64,000 nucleotides of DNA from Petrachloros mirabilis ULC683 (GCF_009939295.1 NZ_WVIC01000009.1:21234-85233); one strand, 5' to 3'. Counted from the first letter of the stretch, positions 17,770 to 26,625 are shown. The notes: generated from the sequence alone by a model not told the origin. Numbers and translations: made by a program.

Positions 17770-17792
17770 GGGCAGGCTATGGCTGCCTGCCC
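17770..17792 (+). other. Intercistronic hairpin between cpeC and cpeD
   Basis: GGGCAGGC (17770-17777) pairs perfectly with GCCTGCCC (17785-17792) around a 7-nt loop. There is no U-tract. It may act in mRNA processing or stability between the two linker genes. Confidence 0.5.
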
Positions 17793-17905
17793 AAGACAAG
17801 TCATGCCGGTGGTGTGGCTGCCCCGTCACTCTATCCCGTTGATCGCTTAACCCTCAATCAAAAGCAAACCTGTTTAGACGTGACTTTAGGAGACTGAATT
17901 TCACA

Positions 17906-18658
17906 ATGGCTGTATCTACCCAGTTTGAATTGTGGCCCACCAGCGGCCTGGATGAAGTCCAGACCATTATTCGTGCGGTTTATAGGCAGGTGTTGGGCAA
18001 TCCCCATGTCATGGAAAGTGAGCGCCTCGTGGCCGCTGAGTCCCAACTGTGCGATCGCGCCATTTCCGTGCGGGAATTTGTCCGGGCTGTAGCCAAATCC
18101 GCTCTATATCGCACCCGCTACTTTGAGTCCTGCGCCCCCTACCGCTTTGTCGAAGTCAACTTCAAGCATCTCCTCGGTCGCGCCCCCCAAGATCAACGAG
18201 AAGTATCTGAGCATATCATTCGCTGCGTTGCCGAGGGCTACGAAGCAGAAATTGACTCCTACATCGATAGCGATGAGTACCAGGCCGCCTTTGGTGAAAA
18301 TGTAGTGCCCTACTATCGAGGGCAAGACAGTGCTGCCAACTCGAAGCAAGTCGGCTATATTCACAGCTTTGCCCTTGACCGGGGTCCAGCGCAGATCGAC
18401 AGTGCCACCAAGGCGTCGCAACTCGTCTATGCAGTCGCCACCAATACGGTTCCCGCCGTCAAACCCTCTACCAGCCGGGGGGGGGCTTCTTCCGTGGCCG
18501 AAAAAACCTTCAAGATTTTGGTGTCTGGTTCCAAATTCGATAGTCCTCGGCGCACCAGCAATACCGAGTACATTGTGTCTGGCAGCAAAATGACCCCTCA
18601 AATTCAGCGCATTCATCGTGCTGGGGGCAAAATCGTCAAGATTACAGAAGTCATCTAG
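17906..18658 (+). CDS. cpeD: Phycoerythrin-associated rod linker CpeD
   Basis: A 250-residue linker close in sequence to CpeC. The N-terminal linker domain (about 14-165) contains DEVQTIIRAVYRQVLGNPHVMESERL, SVREFVRAVAKSALYRTRYF and NFKHLLGRAP. A C-terminal CpcD-like domain spans about 198-250 (TFKILVSGSKFD ... IQRIHRAGGKIVKI). AGGAGA lies 12 nt before the ATG. It presumably arose by duplication of a shared ancestor with cpeC. Two intrinsic terminators follow. A cpeE gene, usual after cpeD in related operons, is absent here. Confidence 0.93.
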   Translation: MAVSTQFELWPTSGLDEVQTIIRAVYRQVLGNPHVMESERLVAAESQLCDRAISVREFVRAVAKSALYRTRYFESCAPYRFVEVNFKHLLGRAPQDQREVSEHIIRCVAEGYEAEIDSYIDSDEYQAAFGENVVPYYRGQDSAANSKQVGYIHSFALDRGPAQIDSATKASQLVYAVATNTVPAVKPSTSRGGASSVAEKTFKILVSGSKFDSPRRTSNTEYIVSGSKMTPQIQRIHRAGGKIVKITEVI

Positions 18659-18665
18659 GCGGATG

Positions 18666-18706
18666 GGTATGGGCACAGCCTCCTCAGGATCTGCCCATAC
18701 CTTTTT
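18666..18706 (+). terminator. Intrinsic terminator after cpeD
   Basis: A perfect 10-bp stem GGTATGGGCA (18666-18675) with TGCCCATACC (18692-18701) is followed directly by five T. This is a textbook Rho-independent terminator on the + strand and would separate cpeCD from cpeSTR. Confidence 0.9.
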
Positions 18707-18807
18707 AACTTAGATGGCATTTGCAAGCTTCCATTTCGGTTCCTTCATCAATTTTTCCTGGGGATGCTTGAGCTTAAGGCTTATAGGGTTTTCAGTCCGT
18801 CTCACAA

Positions 18808-18849
18808 CCTGTTTGCAAGGTCTAAGCAACTTTTCAAACAGGCTTTTTT
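18808..18849 (+). terminator. Second intrinsic terminator before cpeS
   Basis: CCTGTTTG (18808-18815) pairs with CAAACAGG (18835-18842), followed by C and six T. It lies 28 bp before the cpeS ATG, on the same strand. It is a second attenuation point between cpeCD and cpeSTR. Confidence 0.8.
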
Positions 18850-18877
18850 ATCACAGAATTTCAGCTCAGGAACTTAA

Positions 18878-19405
18878 ATGGATATTACCGAGTTCATTGC
18901 CCGGTCGATTGGGCACTGGCGATCGCAGCGAAGTGTCCATCACTTAGCCTTTGGTCACTTTGAAGCCGTACAGTCTGAAATTGAGATTGTGTCTCTTCGC
19001 CCAGAAGACTCATCCGTCCTGGATCTGTGCCAAACCCATAGCATCGATCCGCAAACAGTGAGTTCCCCCTTTCGCATGACCTGGGAAGGTCAATCAGACT
19101 GGGATGAAACAGAAGTGCTAGCCGGAAGCTGCATCCTGGTTCCAGTCCCCGATCCGCAAACGCCCAACAGAGGTCAACTCATACGCGACCAAGGCTATGC
19201 AGAAACCATGGCCGCCGTGGGAGACTATCGCATTACTGAAGACAATGCCTTTATTCTAGTAACAGCTTACGACCGAGCCGCTGCGGAAGAAAAAATTTGG
19301 TTCATTAACCCGAACCTTCGCTGTCGAGTCTCCTGTATTAAAACCAGCGCGGGGACGGGAGTGGTCACTGCTTCCTTTTCCACAGAAATTCGCCAAGAGA
19401 CCTAA
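18878..19405 (+). CDS. cpeS: CpeS phycobiliprotein lyase (CpcS/CpeS family)
   Basis: A 175-residue protein starting MDITEFIARSIGHWRSQRSVHHL, the family N-terminus. It has the conserved barrel strands SIDPQTVSSPFRMTWEG, GQLIRDQGYAETMAAVGDYR and EKIWFINPNLRCRVSCIK. CpeS attaches phycoerythrobilin at Cys80 of CpeB in characterised cyanobacteria. Synteny cpeC-cpeD-(cpeS)-cpeT-cpeR supports the name. It is 11 bp before cpeT and downstream of two terminators, so its transcription probably depends on read-through. Confidence 0.88.
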   Translation: MDITEFIARSIGHWRSQRSVHHLAFGHFEAVQSEIEIVSLRPEDSSVLDLCQTHSIDPQTVSSPFRMTWEGQSDWDETEVLAGSCILVPVPDPQTPNRGQLIRDQGYAETMAAVGDYRITEDNAFILVTAYDRAAAEEKIWFINPNLRCRVSCIKTSAGTGVVTASFSTEIRQET

Positions 19406-19416
19406 ATCACGCCCCC

Positions 19417-20022
19417 ATGATGACACCGTCTCCCACTGAGCAACTCATGACTCTGGCCCATTGGATGGCCGGAGATTTTAGCAATGCTCAGCAAGTGTTT
19501 GCCAATCCTAAGGATTACGCCCATATCCATGTCTTGTTCCGACCCCTCCCCTACAGCTTCTTTGCTGGTATTGGCTTTTACTCAGAGCAGGTCTATGACT
19601 ATGATTTGTGGCGACCCTACCGCCAAGGAATTCATCGGCTAATCGATCAAGGCGATTACATTTACATTGAAAACTACAGCCTCAAAGAGGCGCATCTTTA
19701 TGCTGGGGCGGCTCGTCATCCTGATATTCTGCAAACCATTACCTCTGAGGCTATTGAGCGGCGATACCACTGCTCCATGATTTTCAGACGTCAGGGTGAT
19801 TTGTATGTAGGTGGCGTTGAACCCGGTAATCGCTGCATCCTGGAGCGCAATGGTTGCCAAACCTACCTCGTCAGCGATGTGGAAATTTCAGAGAAGACCT
19901 GGGTCAGCCTGGATCGAGGACTGGATGTCAACACCCATGAACAAGTCTGGGGATCAACCCATGGCCCCCTGCGATTTGAAAAGCAAGAGAGTTTTGCCCA
20001 TGAACTCCCAGCTCTCCCATAA
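19417..20022 (+). CDS. cpeT: CpeT-type phycobiliprotein lyase (CpcT/CpeT family)
   Basis: A 201-residue T-type lyase. Family motifs are LAHWMAGDFSNAQQVFANP, HIHVLFRPLP, FYSEQVYDYDLWRPYRQG, IENYSLKE and the GVEPGNRCILERNGCQTYL segment. CpcT attaches bilin to the beta Cys153/165 site of phycocyanin; CpeT is the counterpart in phycoerythrin operons and binds phycoerythrobilin. The start codon is one of two adjacent ATGs. Its 3' end overlaps cpeR by 23 bp. Confidence 0.92.
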   Translation: MMTPSPTEQLMTLAHWMAGDFSNAQQVFANPKDYAHIHVLFRPLPYSFFAGIGFYSEQVYDYDLWRPYRQGIHRLIDQGDYIYIENYSLKEAHLYAGAARHPDILQTITSEAIERRYHCSMIFRRQGDLYVGGVEPGNRCILERNGCQTYLVSDVEISEKTWVSLDRGLDVNTHEQVWGSTHGPLRFEKQESFAHELPALP

Positions 20023-20371
20023 AGTTTCCGGTGCCAGCGTCGATCTGGAGCAGTCCCAGACTAAGCTGCTGCCCCCAGAAGCTCAAAAAAAGATGAAAGG
20101 CTGGATTCGCAGCCGCCATCTGATTTGCTCTGGCAACTTTTTTATTTTTGAAACGGTTGATTATAGTGCCATCGAGCGCTTCTTTGAATGCGTTGCTGGC
20201 CTGGGCGGCACGGTCATCGCCGTAGACACCATTGACAAGGTTTGGATTGGCGATCATCGACAAGTCTTTCTCTACCAGGCCAAGGCCAGCCTGCATACCC
20301 CCTGTCACGACCTCAAGCAATACTGGCTCAAATACGGCAGCTTTCGTACCCGGTTTGACGGGCAAGCCTGA
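20000..20371 (+). CDS. cpeR: Phycoerythrin gene activator CpeR
   Basis: From the ATG at 20000 the protein has 123 residues. The core (PPEAQKKMKGWIRSRHLICS, GNFFIFETVDYSAIERFFEC, GGTVIAVDTIDKVWIGDHRQ, ASLHTPCHDLKQYWLKYGSF) matches CpeR. CpeR is required for expression of cpeBA and other phycoerythrin genes in organisms such as Fremyella. It overlaps the end of cpeT by 23 bp, so translation is likely coupled. Longer in-frame starts upstream lie wholly inside cpeT and are not favoured. Confidence 0.92.
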   Translation: MNSQLSHKVSGASVDLEQSQTKLLPPEAQKKMKGWIRSRHLICSGNFFIFETVDYSAIERFFECVAGLGGTVIAVDTIDKVWIGDHRQVFLYQAKASLHTPCHDLKQYWLKYGSFRTRFDGQA

Positions 20372-20523
20372 CCACCCACTTGTGTGGCTAGATTCTCACC
20401 GAAGAGATCGGTACTATGGACATGGACAAGAAAGCAGAGGTGCCTGGTTGTCCTTAACCCAGGCTGTCAAATCTCATTCCCCTCAAACGCCGATTCTTCA
20501 GATGCGAAGGAACCTACTGACTG

Positions 20524-21708
20524 ATGCCTACCATTGAAACCAGAACCGAACCCATGGTGATCAACATGGGGCCACACCACCCGTCAATGCACGGAGTGCT
20601 GCGACTCGTGGTCACTCTGGATGGCGAAAACGTGGTCGATTGTGAACCCGTGATCGGCTATCTCCATCGCGGCATGGAAAAAATTGCCGAAAACCGCACC
20701 AACATCATGTTTGTGCCCTACGTCAGCCGCTGGGACTATGCCGCAGGCATGTTCAATGAGGCGGTCACGGTCAACGCCCCCGAGCGCCTAGCCGACATTA
20801 AGGTGCCCAAGCGAGCCAGCTATATCCGGGTGATCATGCTGGAGCTGAACCGGATTGCCAATCACCTGCTCTGGTTAGGCCCCTTCCTGGCTGATGTTGG
20901 TGCCCAAACGCCTTTTTTCTACATCTTTCGCGAGCGGGAGCTGATCTACGATTTGTTTGAGGCCGCCACGGGGATGCGGTTTATCAACAACAACTACTTT
21001 CGCATGGGCGGTGTGGCGGCTGATCTCACCTACGGGTGGGTGTCCAAGTGTCTGGACTTCTGCGACTACTTTTTGCCTAAGGTAGATGAGTACGAGCGCC
21101 TAATTACCAACAACCCCATTTTTGTCCGCCGCTTGGAAGGAATTGGCACAATCAGCCGCGAAGAGGCCATTAACTGGGGTCTATCTGGCCCGATGCTGCG
21201 TGGTTCGGGGGTGAACTGGGATCTGCGTCGGGTGGATCACTATGAGTGCTACGACGACTTTGACTGGGAAGTTCAGTGGGAAACCGATGGCGACTGTCTG
21301 GCTCGCTACGCGGTGCGGATTCGGGAAATGCGCGAGTCAGTCAAAATTATCCGGCAGGCACTCAAAGGATTGCCCGGTGGCCCCTACGAAAACCTGGAAG
21401 CCAAGCGCATGGCTGAAGGACGCAAATCCCAGTGGAATGAATTTGACTATCAATTCCTGGGTAAAAAACTGGCTCCCACGTTTAAGATTCCGGAAGGGGA
21501 ACTCTATGCACGGGTGGAAACGGGCAAAGGTGAACTAGGGATTTATCTAATTGGAAAAGATAATGGCTTCCCCTGGCGCTGGAAGATTCGTCCACCGGAT
21601 TTCAATAATTTACAAGTATTGCCCCAATTGCTTAAAGGCATGAAGGTGGCTGATATTGTCGCCATTCTGGGGAGTATTGATGTGATTATGGGATCGGTTG
21701 ATCGCTAA
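20524..21708 (+). CDS. ndhH: NAD(P)H-quinone oxidoreductase subunit H
   Basis: A 394-residue protein, the standard length for cyanobacterial/chloroplast NdhH, the 49-kDa-type subunit of NDH-1 in the thylakoid membrane. The hallmark segments are [50 protein letters not shown] and the C-terminal [17 protein letters not shown]. It takes part in cyclic electron flow, respiration and CO2 uptake. It stands alone, 152 bp after cpeR. Confidence 0.98.
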   Translation: MPTIETRTEPMVINMGPHHPSMHGVLRLVVTLDGENVVDCEPVIGYLHRGMEKIAENRTNIMFVPYVSRWDYAAGMFNEAVTVNAPERLADIKVPKRASYIRVIMLELNRIANHLLWLGPFLADVGAQTPFFYIFRERELIYDLFEAATGMRFINNNYFRMGGVAADLTYGWVSKCLDFCDYFLPKVDEYERLITNNPIFVRRLEGIGTISREEAINWGLSGPMLRGSGVNWDLRRVDHYECYDDFDWEVQWETDGDCLARYAVRIREMRESVKIIRQALKGLPGGPYENLEAKRMAEGRKSQWNEFDYQFLGKKLAPTFKIPEGELYARVETGKGELGIYLIGKDNGFPWRWKIRPPDFNNLQVLPQLLKGMKVADIVAILGSIDVIMGSVDR

Positions 21709-21900
21709 GTTCGCAGGGTACTAGTATTCAGAGGCAGAAATAAGCCACCTATTTGAAAAAGCTCAAGCCTTTGCATGGCCTGAAATCCCCCTTTTACCTT
21801 CTTATTTCTGCCTTGTTGGACTAGTTTCTGGTGAGCGCAATCGTTATCGAAATAGTGATAAAAAGATGCCTATGCAGAGTACAGTTGTGAACAATTAGTT

Positions 21901-22218
21901 TTGGCTGATGATATTTTACAACGAGTTCGAGAAGCAGCAGACAAACGATTGTTGTTTCTACCTCATACGATTAGGCAGATGGCGCGCCCAGATCGCATGA
22001 TTGCAACGACTGAGGTTGAAGCAGTAGTCATCACAGGTGAGGTAATCGAGGATTACCCAGAAGACGCAAGAGGGCACAGTTGCCTCATTTTGGGATATGG
22101 GCGTGACGACCGAGCAATCCATGTGGTTTGCGCACCGAAAGATGAATATTTAGCTATCCTTACAGCATATCTGCCTAATCCCAACCAATGGACATTAGAT
22201 TTTAAAGGAAGACTTTAA
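21901..22218 (+). CDS. DUF4258 family protein (toxin-like)
   Basis: A 105-residue protein, TTG start. The DUF4258 pattern is visible: PHTIRQMARPDRMIATTEVEAVVITGEVIEDYPEDARGHSCLILGYGRDDRAIHVVCAPKDEYLAILTAYLP, that is, an H-x5-R helix, an acidic turn and a beta-rich end. These proteins resemble RelE/BECR-fold toxins and are often paired with YgiT-type zinc proteins, as here (2-bp gap). Toxin activity is inferred. Confidence 0.8.
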   Translation: MADDILQRVREAADKRLLFLPHTIRQMARPDRMIATTEVEAVVITGEVIEDYPEDARGHSCLILGYGRDDRAIHVVCAPKDEYLAILTAYLPNPNQWTLDFKGRL

Positions 22219-22220
22219 GG

Positions 22221-22439
22221 ATGGAATGCCTTTGCTGTAAAGCCCAAATGCGACGTGGAACTGCCCCATTCTCTATTGATCGAAATGGCTATCGAGTGTT
22301 TTGGGATAACATTCCGGCATGGGTTTGCGATCAATGTGGCGAGGCACTTTTTGAAGCCCGCGAGGTTGATTTGATCCAGGAAGCATTAGTCGGTTTGGAT
22401 CGAGAGACGGCCACGTTAGTTGGTCATTCATCGCAGTAG
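22221..22439 (+). CDS. YgiT-type zinc finger protein (MqsA-like N-domain)
   Basis: A 72-residue protein with two CxxC zinc ligand pairs: CLCC near the N-terminus and CDQC at about residue 36. The family motif YRVFWDNIPAWVCDQCGEALFE is followed by a helix (EVDLIQEALVGL). It starts 2 bp after the DUF4258 gene. The pair looks like a toxin-antitoxin module with this as the antitoxin lacking the C-terminal HTH of full MqsA. Confidence 0.85.
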   Translation: MECLCCKAQMRRGTAPFSIDRNGYRVFWDNIPAWVCDQCGEALFEAREVDLIQEALVGLDRETATLVGHSSQ

Positions 22440-22662
22440 CCACATAACGTTCTAGTTGGAGCAAATTGATAAAGTTGGTTGTTGTTGCCCAAAAGATAAT
22501 GGCAGCGGCTCAAGCAGAATGTTATTAGGAGTTGGTGGTGGGCTTGGGTGTATTGGTGGTTGTTTTTGTGGTGGCCATCCAAAATGCTGTGGGCGATTTT
22601 GGCTTTGGGTGGCGGCAATTGGAGCGATGACCCTAGGCTAGTCTTTGACCCTCGCAGCCCGC

Positions 22663-22678
22663 CTTAAGCTTCTCTTAA
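22663..22678 (+). promoter_or_regulatory. Possible Pho box upstream of the secreted protein gene
   Basis: CTTAA occurs at 22663-22667 and again at 22674-22678, an 11-bp spacing as in cyanobacterial tandem Pho boxes. A weaker CTTTAA follows at 22687. It is 53 bp before the start of a secreted beta-propeller protein. The match is partial. Confidence 0.35.
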
Positions 22679-22730
22679 AAAAAATGCTTTAAGGTCAGGT
22701 GTCGTTGTTACGATTTAAATCGAAGCCCTG

Positions 22731-24446
22731 ATGCGCCTGACTTTGACTGCTTGCCTTTTGGCTACTCTTAGCTTTTTACCCGTTGCTGCTTCTGCCGTTG
22801 AGCCCCATGTATTGACAACCGAGGGGGCAGCTATTCGCCTAACGGTACTGGGCCAGTACCAATCTGGCGTTTATCTCCAAAGTGCAGCCGAAATTGTCAC
22901 CTATGACCCTTCCACTCAGCGGGGTTTTGTCATTAATGCTGCTTCGGGAGAAGTGGATGTGCTAGATCTGTCGAACCCCGCCACCCCCACCCTTGCCTTT
23001 ACCATCGATGTTTCCGATTTGGGGGCAGATGCCAACAGCGTGGCGGTCAAAAACGGGGTGGTAGCGGTGGCAGTCGAGGCCAAAAACCGAGCTGATAATG
23101 GGTTGGTGGCTCTTTACGACACCAATGGTACGCGGCTGTCTGTTGTGGAAGTGGGGGCACTGCCCGATGCGCTGACTTTTTCCCCCAATGGACGCTGGGT
23201 GCTGGTTGCCAATGAGGGGGAGCCTGTGGAAGACTATGCTCGTGATCCGGAAGGCTCAGTTAGCATTATCGATCTGTCAGTGGGGGCAGCTAACGTTACC
23301 CAGGCCAATGTCCGGACTGCGGACTTCCGAGCATTTAATGGGCGAGAGGATGAGCTGCGATCGCAGGGCATTCGCATTTTTGGGCCAGGGGCCAGCGCCG
23401 CCCAGGATTTTGAGCCTGAGTGGGTGGAGGTGGCCGCCGACAACCGCACCGCCTATGTCAGTTTGCAGGAAAACAACGCCATTGGCGTTATTGATATTGA
23501 AAGCGCTCGGGTTACTGCGATTCATCCCCTGGGGTTCAAAGACTGGTCTGAGAAGGGTCAGTGGGCGGGTAATGGTTTTGATGCCAGTCGGCAAGGGGAA
23601 GTGAATATCCGTCACTGGCCCGTGTTTGGTATCTTCCAGCCCGATACTATTCGCATTTTTGAGACTGGGGGTGAGACTTACATCCTCACCGCTAACGAAG
23701 GGGATGCCCGTGACTATGACCAGGATCAGTGGTGGTCTGAGGAGTTTCAACTGAGCCGTCTGCGTCTGGATCCAGCGGCTTTTCCCAATGCCGAGATCCT
23801 GCAAGCACCAGATCAGCTCGGTCAGCTCATGGTGACTTCGACGATGGGGGTTGCCAACGACTGCAATCCTTCCCTGACGACGGCTGAGGCCAAAGCTGCG
23901 GGTTATGAGAACGTGCGAGCTTACGTGGAAGCCGAGTGCGTCTACGATGCCATCTACACCTTTGGGGGGCGCTCTTTTGCCCTATTCCAGGTGACTCGCA
24001 CCGGGTTAGAGCTGGTGTGGGATTCCGGAAGCCAGATGGAAGAAACCGTGCTGGCCCTGACGCCGGAGTTTTTCAACGCCGATCACCGGCACCGCGAGGT
24101 GCAACTGAAGCGCCGCTCCCCCAATAAGGGGCCAGAACCAGAAGGCATCGCCGTGGGGACGATTGGCGATCGCACCTATGCCTTCGTGGGGCTAGAGCGG
24201 GTGGGGGGGATCATGGTCTATGACATCACCAACCCGGCTGAGACGACCTTGGTGAAGTACATCAACAACCGGAACTTTAGCCTGGCCACCAGCCCTGAAG
24301 GAGGCACGACCACCGATCTGGGCGCAGAAGGGCTGCATTTCATCCCCGCTGCCGATAGTCCCGATCCCCAGGGTCGCCCCGTGCTGATGGTGGGCAACGA
24401 AGTCTCCGGCACCACCACCCTGTTTGCGATTGACCAACTGGACTAG
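22731..24446 (+). CDS. Secreted choice-of-anchor I-type beta-propeller protein
   Basis: A 571-residue protein with a clear signal peptide (MRLTLTACLLATLSFLPVAASA). The rest has beta-propeller blades: FVINAASGEVDVLDLSNPAT, TFSPNGRWVLVANEGEPVED, VSLQENNAIGVIDIESARV, ILTANEGDARDYD and EGIAVGTIGDRTYAFVGLER. This is the 'choice-of-anchor I' family, related to some large periplasmic alkaline-phosphatase-like proteins of cyanobacteria. It ends without an obvious anchor. A Pho-box-like repeat upstream hints at phosphate control. Enzymatic activity is not shown by the sequence. Confidence 0.85.
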   Translation: MRLTLTACLLATLSFLPVAASAVEPHVLTTEGAAIRLTVLGQYQSGVYLQSAAEIVTYDPSTQRGFVINAASGEVDVLDLSNPATPTLAFTIDVSDLGADANSVAVKNGVVAVAVEAKNRADNGLVALYDTNGTRLSVVEVGALPDALTFSPNGRWVLVANEGEPVEDYARDPEGSVSIIDLSVGAANVTQANVRTADFRAFNGREDELRSQGIRIFGPGASAAQDFEPEWVEVAADNRTAYVSLQENNAIGVIDIESARVTAIHPLGFKDWSEKGQWAGNGFDASRQGEVNIRHWPVFGIFQPDTIRIFETGGETYILTANEGDARDYDQDQWWSEEFQLSRLRLDPAAFPNAEILQAPDQLGQLMVTSTMGVANDCNPSLTTAEAKAAGYENVRAYVEAECVYDAIYTFGGRSFALFQVTRTGLELVWDSGSQMEETVLALTPEFFNADHRHREVQLKRRSPNKGPEPEGIAVGTIGDRTYAFVGLERVGGIMVYDITNPAETTLVKYINNRNFSLATSPEGGTTTDLGAEGLHFIPAADSPDPQGRPVLMVGNEVSGTTTLFAIDQLD

Positions 24447-24460
24447 TGGTCTGTCAAGAA

Positions 24461-24489
24461 TTATTTTGGGGGTGAAACCCCCAAAATAA
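24461..24489 (+). terminator. Perfect 12-bp hairpin after the propeller gene
   Basis: TTATTTTGGGGG (24461-24472) pairs perfectly with CCCCCAAAATAA (24478-24489) around TGAAA, 15 bp after the stop codon. There is no U-tract on the + strand, but its place and strength suit a transcript 3' end. Confidence 0.6.
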
Positions 24490-24577
24490 TAACCCCTTCT
24501 CTATCCCAGACTCATAAATTCAAGGCTGACAAAACACTAGGATAAGAGACTAGCAGGTTGGAGATAAAGGGGTGGGA

Positions 24578-25312
24578 ATGGACAACTTCCAGGTCGAGCA
24601 TGAATATCCCAGGGTCTATGAATATCCCCCCCTTTTGGCTGGGCACCTGATCAAACGCTACCAGCGCTTTTTCGCAGACATTGAACTAGAGACTGGGGAG
24701 ATAATCACGGCACATTGCCCCAACACGGGGCCCATGACCGGAGTTTGCTTGGCGGGCAGTCCCGTCCAGGTCTCCGTCCATGACAACCCCAAACGCAAGC
24801 TGAAATATACCTGGGAAATGATTTGGGTTGACGAAACCTGGGTCGGTATCAATACAGGTCTGCCCAATCGGGTGACCCAACGGCTACTGGAGTTGCGCTG
24901 TATCCCAGCCTTGGCAGATTATGAACGTCTCCGACGAGAAGTTGTCTATGGTCAGGAGAACAGTCGAGTTGATTTTGTACTGACTACAGCAGCCGGGGAA
25001 TCCCTCTATGTAGAAGTTAAGAATACCACCTGGTGCCAGGGTTCCCTGGGGCTGTTTCCCGATACGGTGACGACGCGGGGGCAAAAGCATTTGCGAGAGC
25101 TGAAAGCAATGCTACCCCAGACACGGGCCAGCATGTTGTACTTCATTAACCGAGGAGACTGTTCTGAGTTTGCCCCCGGTGATGAGGCAGATCCGGAGTA
25201 TGGGCGGTTGCTTCGGGAAGCGGTTCAGGCAGGGTTAGAGGTTTATCCTTGCCGGTTTGAGGTTACGCCGACCCAGGTTTTGTACTTGGGATGTGCGTCT
25301 CTGGTGCTCTAG
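24578..25312 (+). CDS. sfsA: SfsA family protein (sugar fermentation stimulation homologue)
   Basis: A 244-residue SfsA protein from the ATG at 24578; a GTG two codons upstream is possible. Family motifs are LIKRYQRFFADIELETGEII, HCPNTGPMTGVCLAGSPV, the nuclease-like VDFVLTTAAGESLYVEVKNTT and FPDTVTTRGQKHLRELKAML. SfsA proteins have an OB-like N-domain and a PD-(D/E)XK-like C-domain and were described as DNA-binding; the cyanobacterial role is unknown. The 3' end overlaps the convergent DUF389 gene by 4 bp. Confidence 0.95.
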   Translation: MDNFQVEHEYPRVYEYPPLLAGHLIKRYQRFFADIELETGEIITAHCPNTGPMTGVCLAGSPVQVSVHDNPKRKLKYTWEMIWVDETWVGINTGLPNRVTQRLLELRCIPALADYERLRREVVYGQENSRVDFVLTTAAGESLYVEVKNTTWCQGSLGLFPDTVTTRGQKHLRELKAMLPQTRASMLYFINRGDCSEFAPGDEADPEYGRLLREAVQAGLEVYPCRFEVTPTQVLYLGCASLVL

Positions 25313-26412
25313 TCTGAGTTTGCCGTTTCTGCCGTCGTTTCAAAGAACTCAGCAGGAATCACGGATACAGTTAGATCAATGGTACGGCTCAGTTCGCTAG
25401 CTAAAAACTGCCGCACCAGCTCCACCTGCGTTTCAGTAATTGTCCCCGGCTGGGCGGTGACTTGCATTTCAACGTAGAGGCGGTGGCGGCGAGGCCGAAC
25501 TTGCAAAGACTCAATTTGAGTCCGCGAAAAGGTTAAGGTTTCGCGCTGTAACAGGCGCTCAATTTGGTTGCGGACGTTCTCGCGCAGCAAAATATTCCGC
25601 AAAGAGATGCCCAGGGGAATGACCAGCAGGATCAGACCTAAAACCCCTGCCAACAGACCCGATTTGGCTTTCTCTACGGAGCCATAACGCTGGAGCAAAA
25701 ATACCAGGGCACCGCTAAAAATAATCCCGATCAGATTGGTGGCAAACAGAATCAACGATCCAACGCCGACCTCTTGACTGCCATAGGCAAGGCCAATTCC
25801 CACCACGCTTAGGGGGGGGACAAGGGCAACTGCGATCGCAACCCCTGGTAAAGCATCTGACACTTCACTGCGCGACTTGGCATAGGCACCTGCAACCCCG
25901 GCGGCCAAAGCAACCCCCAGATCCAACAGAGAAGGACGAATGCGACCGACAATTTCAGGATTCAGAGTTCGTAGTCCCAGAATTTGAGTCAAGAGCATGG
26001 CAATCAGAATGTTCATAGCCACCCCCAAAGCCAGGGTCATACTGGCTCGTCTAAGGAGGCGACGGTTGGCCACCACAATGGCCAGGGCAATGCTAATAAT
26101 CGGCCCCATCATCGGCGCAATAATCATAGCCCCAATAATGGTGGCGGCACTGCCTGCCAGCAAGCCTAAGGTGGCAATGACGCTGGACAAGCCCAAAAGA
26201 ATAAAAAAACCAGCCGAGGGCACCGCCACTCGCCACAGATTACGGGTGAGATCCACCAGGGTGAGGGGTTCATCTTCTAGCCATTTCCATTCACCGCTGT
26301 TTTGATGCCAAAAATTCCAAATCGCTCGTTTCCAGCGTGCCAAGATGCGCAACACAAATATTTTGGATGGTGGCTTTGGGGGAATTTGGGCAGGTGTCTC
26401 AGGTTCGGGCAT
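25309..26412 (-). CDS. DUF389 family integral membrane protein
   Basis: A 367-residue protein from the ATG at 26412. After a soluble N-terminus of about 60 residues come six or seven hydrophobic helices, including the family's GSAATIIGAMIIAPMMGPII and VAIAVALVPPLSVVGIGLAYGS. A C-terminal soluble domain of about 100 residues (RLYVEMQVTAQPGTITETQVELV) follows. DUF389 (TIGR00341-like) proteins are bacterial inner-membrane proteins of unclear transport function. It is convergent with sfsA. Confidence 0.9.
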   Translation of the reverse strand: MPEPETPAQIPPKPPSKIFVLRILARWKRAIWNFWHQNSGEWKWLEDEPLTLVDLTRNLWRVAVPSAGFFILLGLSSVIATLGLLAGSAATIIGAMIIAPMMGPIISIALAIVVANRRLLRRASMTLALGVAMNILIAMLLTQILGLRTLNPEIVGRIRPSLLDLGVALAAGVAGAYAKSRSEVSDALPGVAIAVALVPPLSVVGIGLAYGSQEVGVGSLILFATNLIGIIFSGALVFLLQRYGSVEKAKSGLLAGVLGLILLVIPLGISLRNILLRENVRNQIERLLQRETLTFSRTQIESLQVRPRRHRLYVEMQVTAQPGTITETQVELVRQFLASELSRTIDLTVSVIPAEFFETTAETANSD

Positions 26413-26517
26413 AAACTCTGACGTAAAGTTTACTCTCAGGCTTAACATAAAACTGTTAAATCTCAGAATATCTTTGCCCTAGCTGCCAAAGCCACCTGAA
26501 CATACCCATTGCTGATC

Positions 26518-26625
26518 TATAGCGGTTTACAGATCAATGGAGTACATGGGGTGCAGGGGGCAGTGCCCCCTGCGTGGGGGTTCCACCCCCACACCCCGTA
26601 TTTCACTCAGGTGAGAACCGCTATA
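26518..26625. repeat. R1 repeat, intact copy
   Basis: A 108-bp element with 10-bp perfect inverted ends TATAGCGGTT/AACCGCTATA. The interior has two hairpins (GCAGGGGGCA-TGCCCCCTGC and GTGGGGGTTCCACCCCCAC). It lies in the gap between the DUF389 gene and a downstream-facing membrane protein gene. There is no coding content. Confidence 0.85.

Noticed and set aside
22456..22641. 61-codon Gly/Cys-rich ORF after the YgiT-type gene
   Set aside because: Low-complexity reading (runs of CGG/GGG) with no ribosome site and no family likeness.
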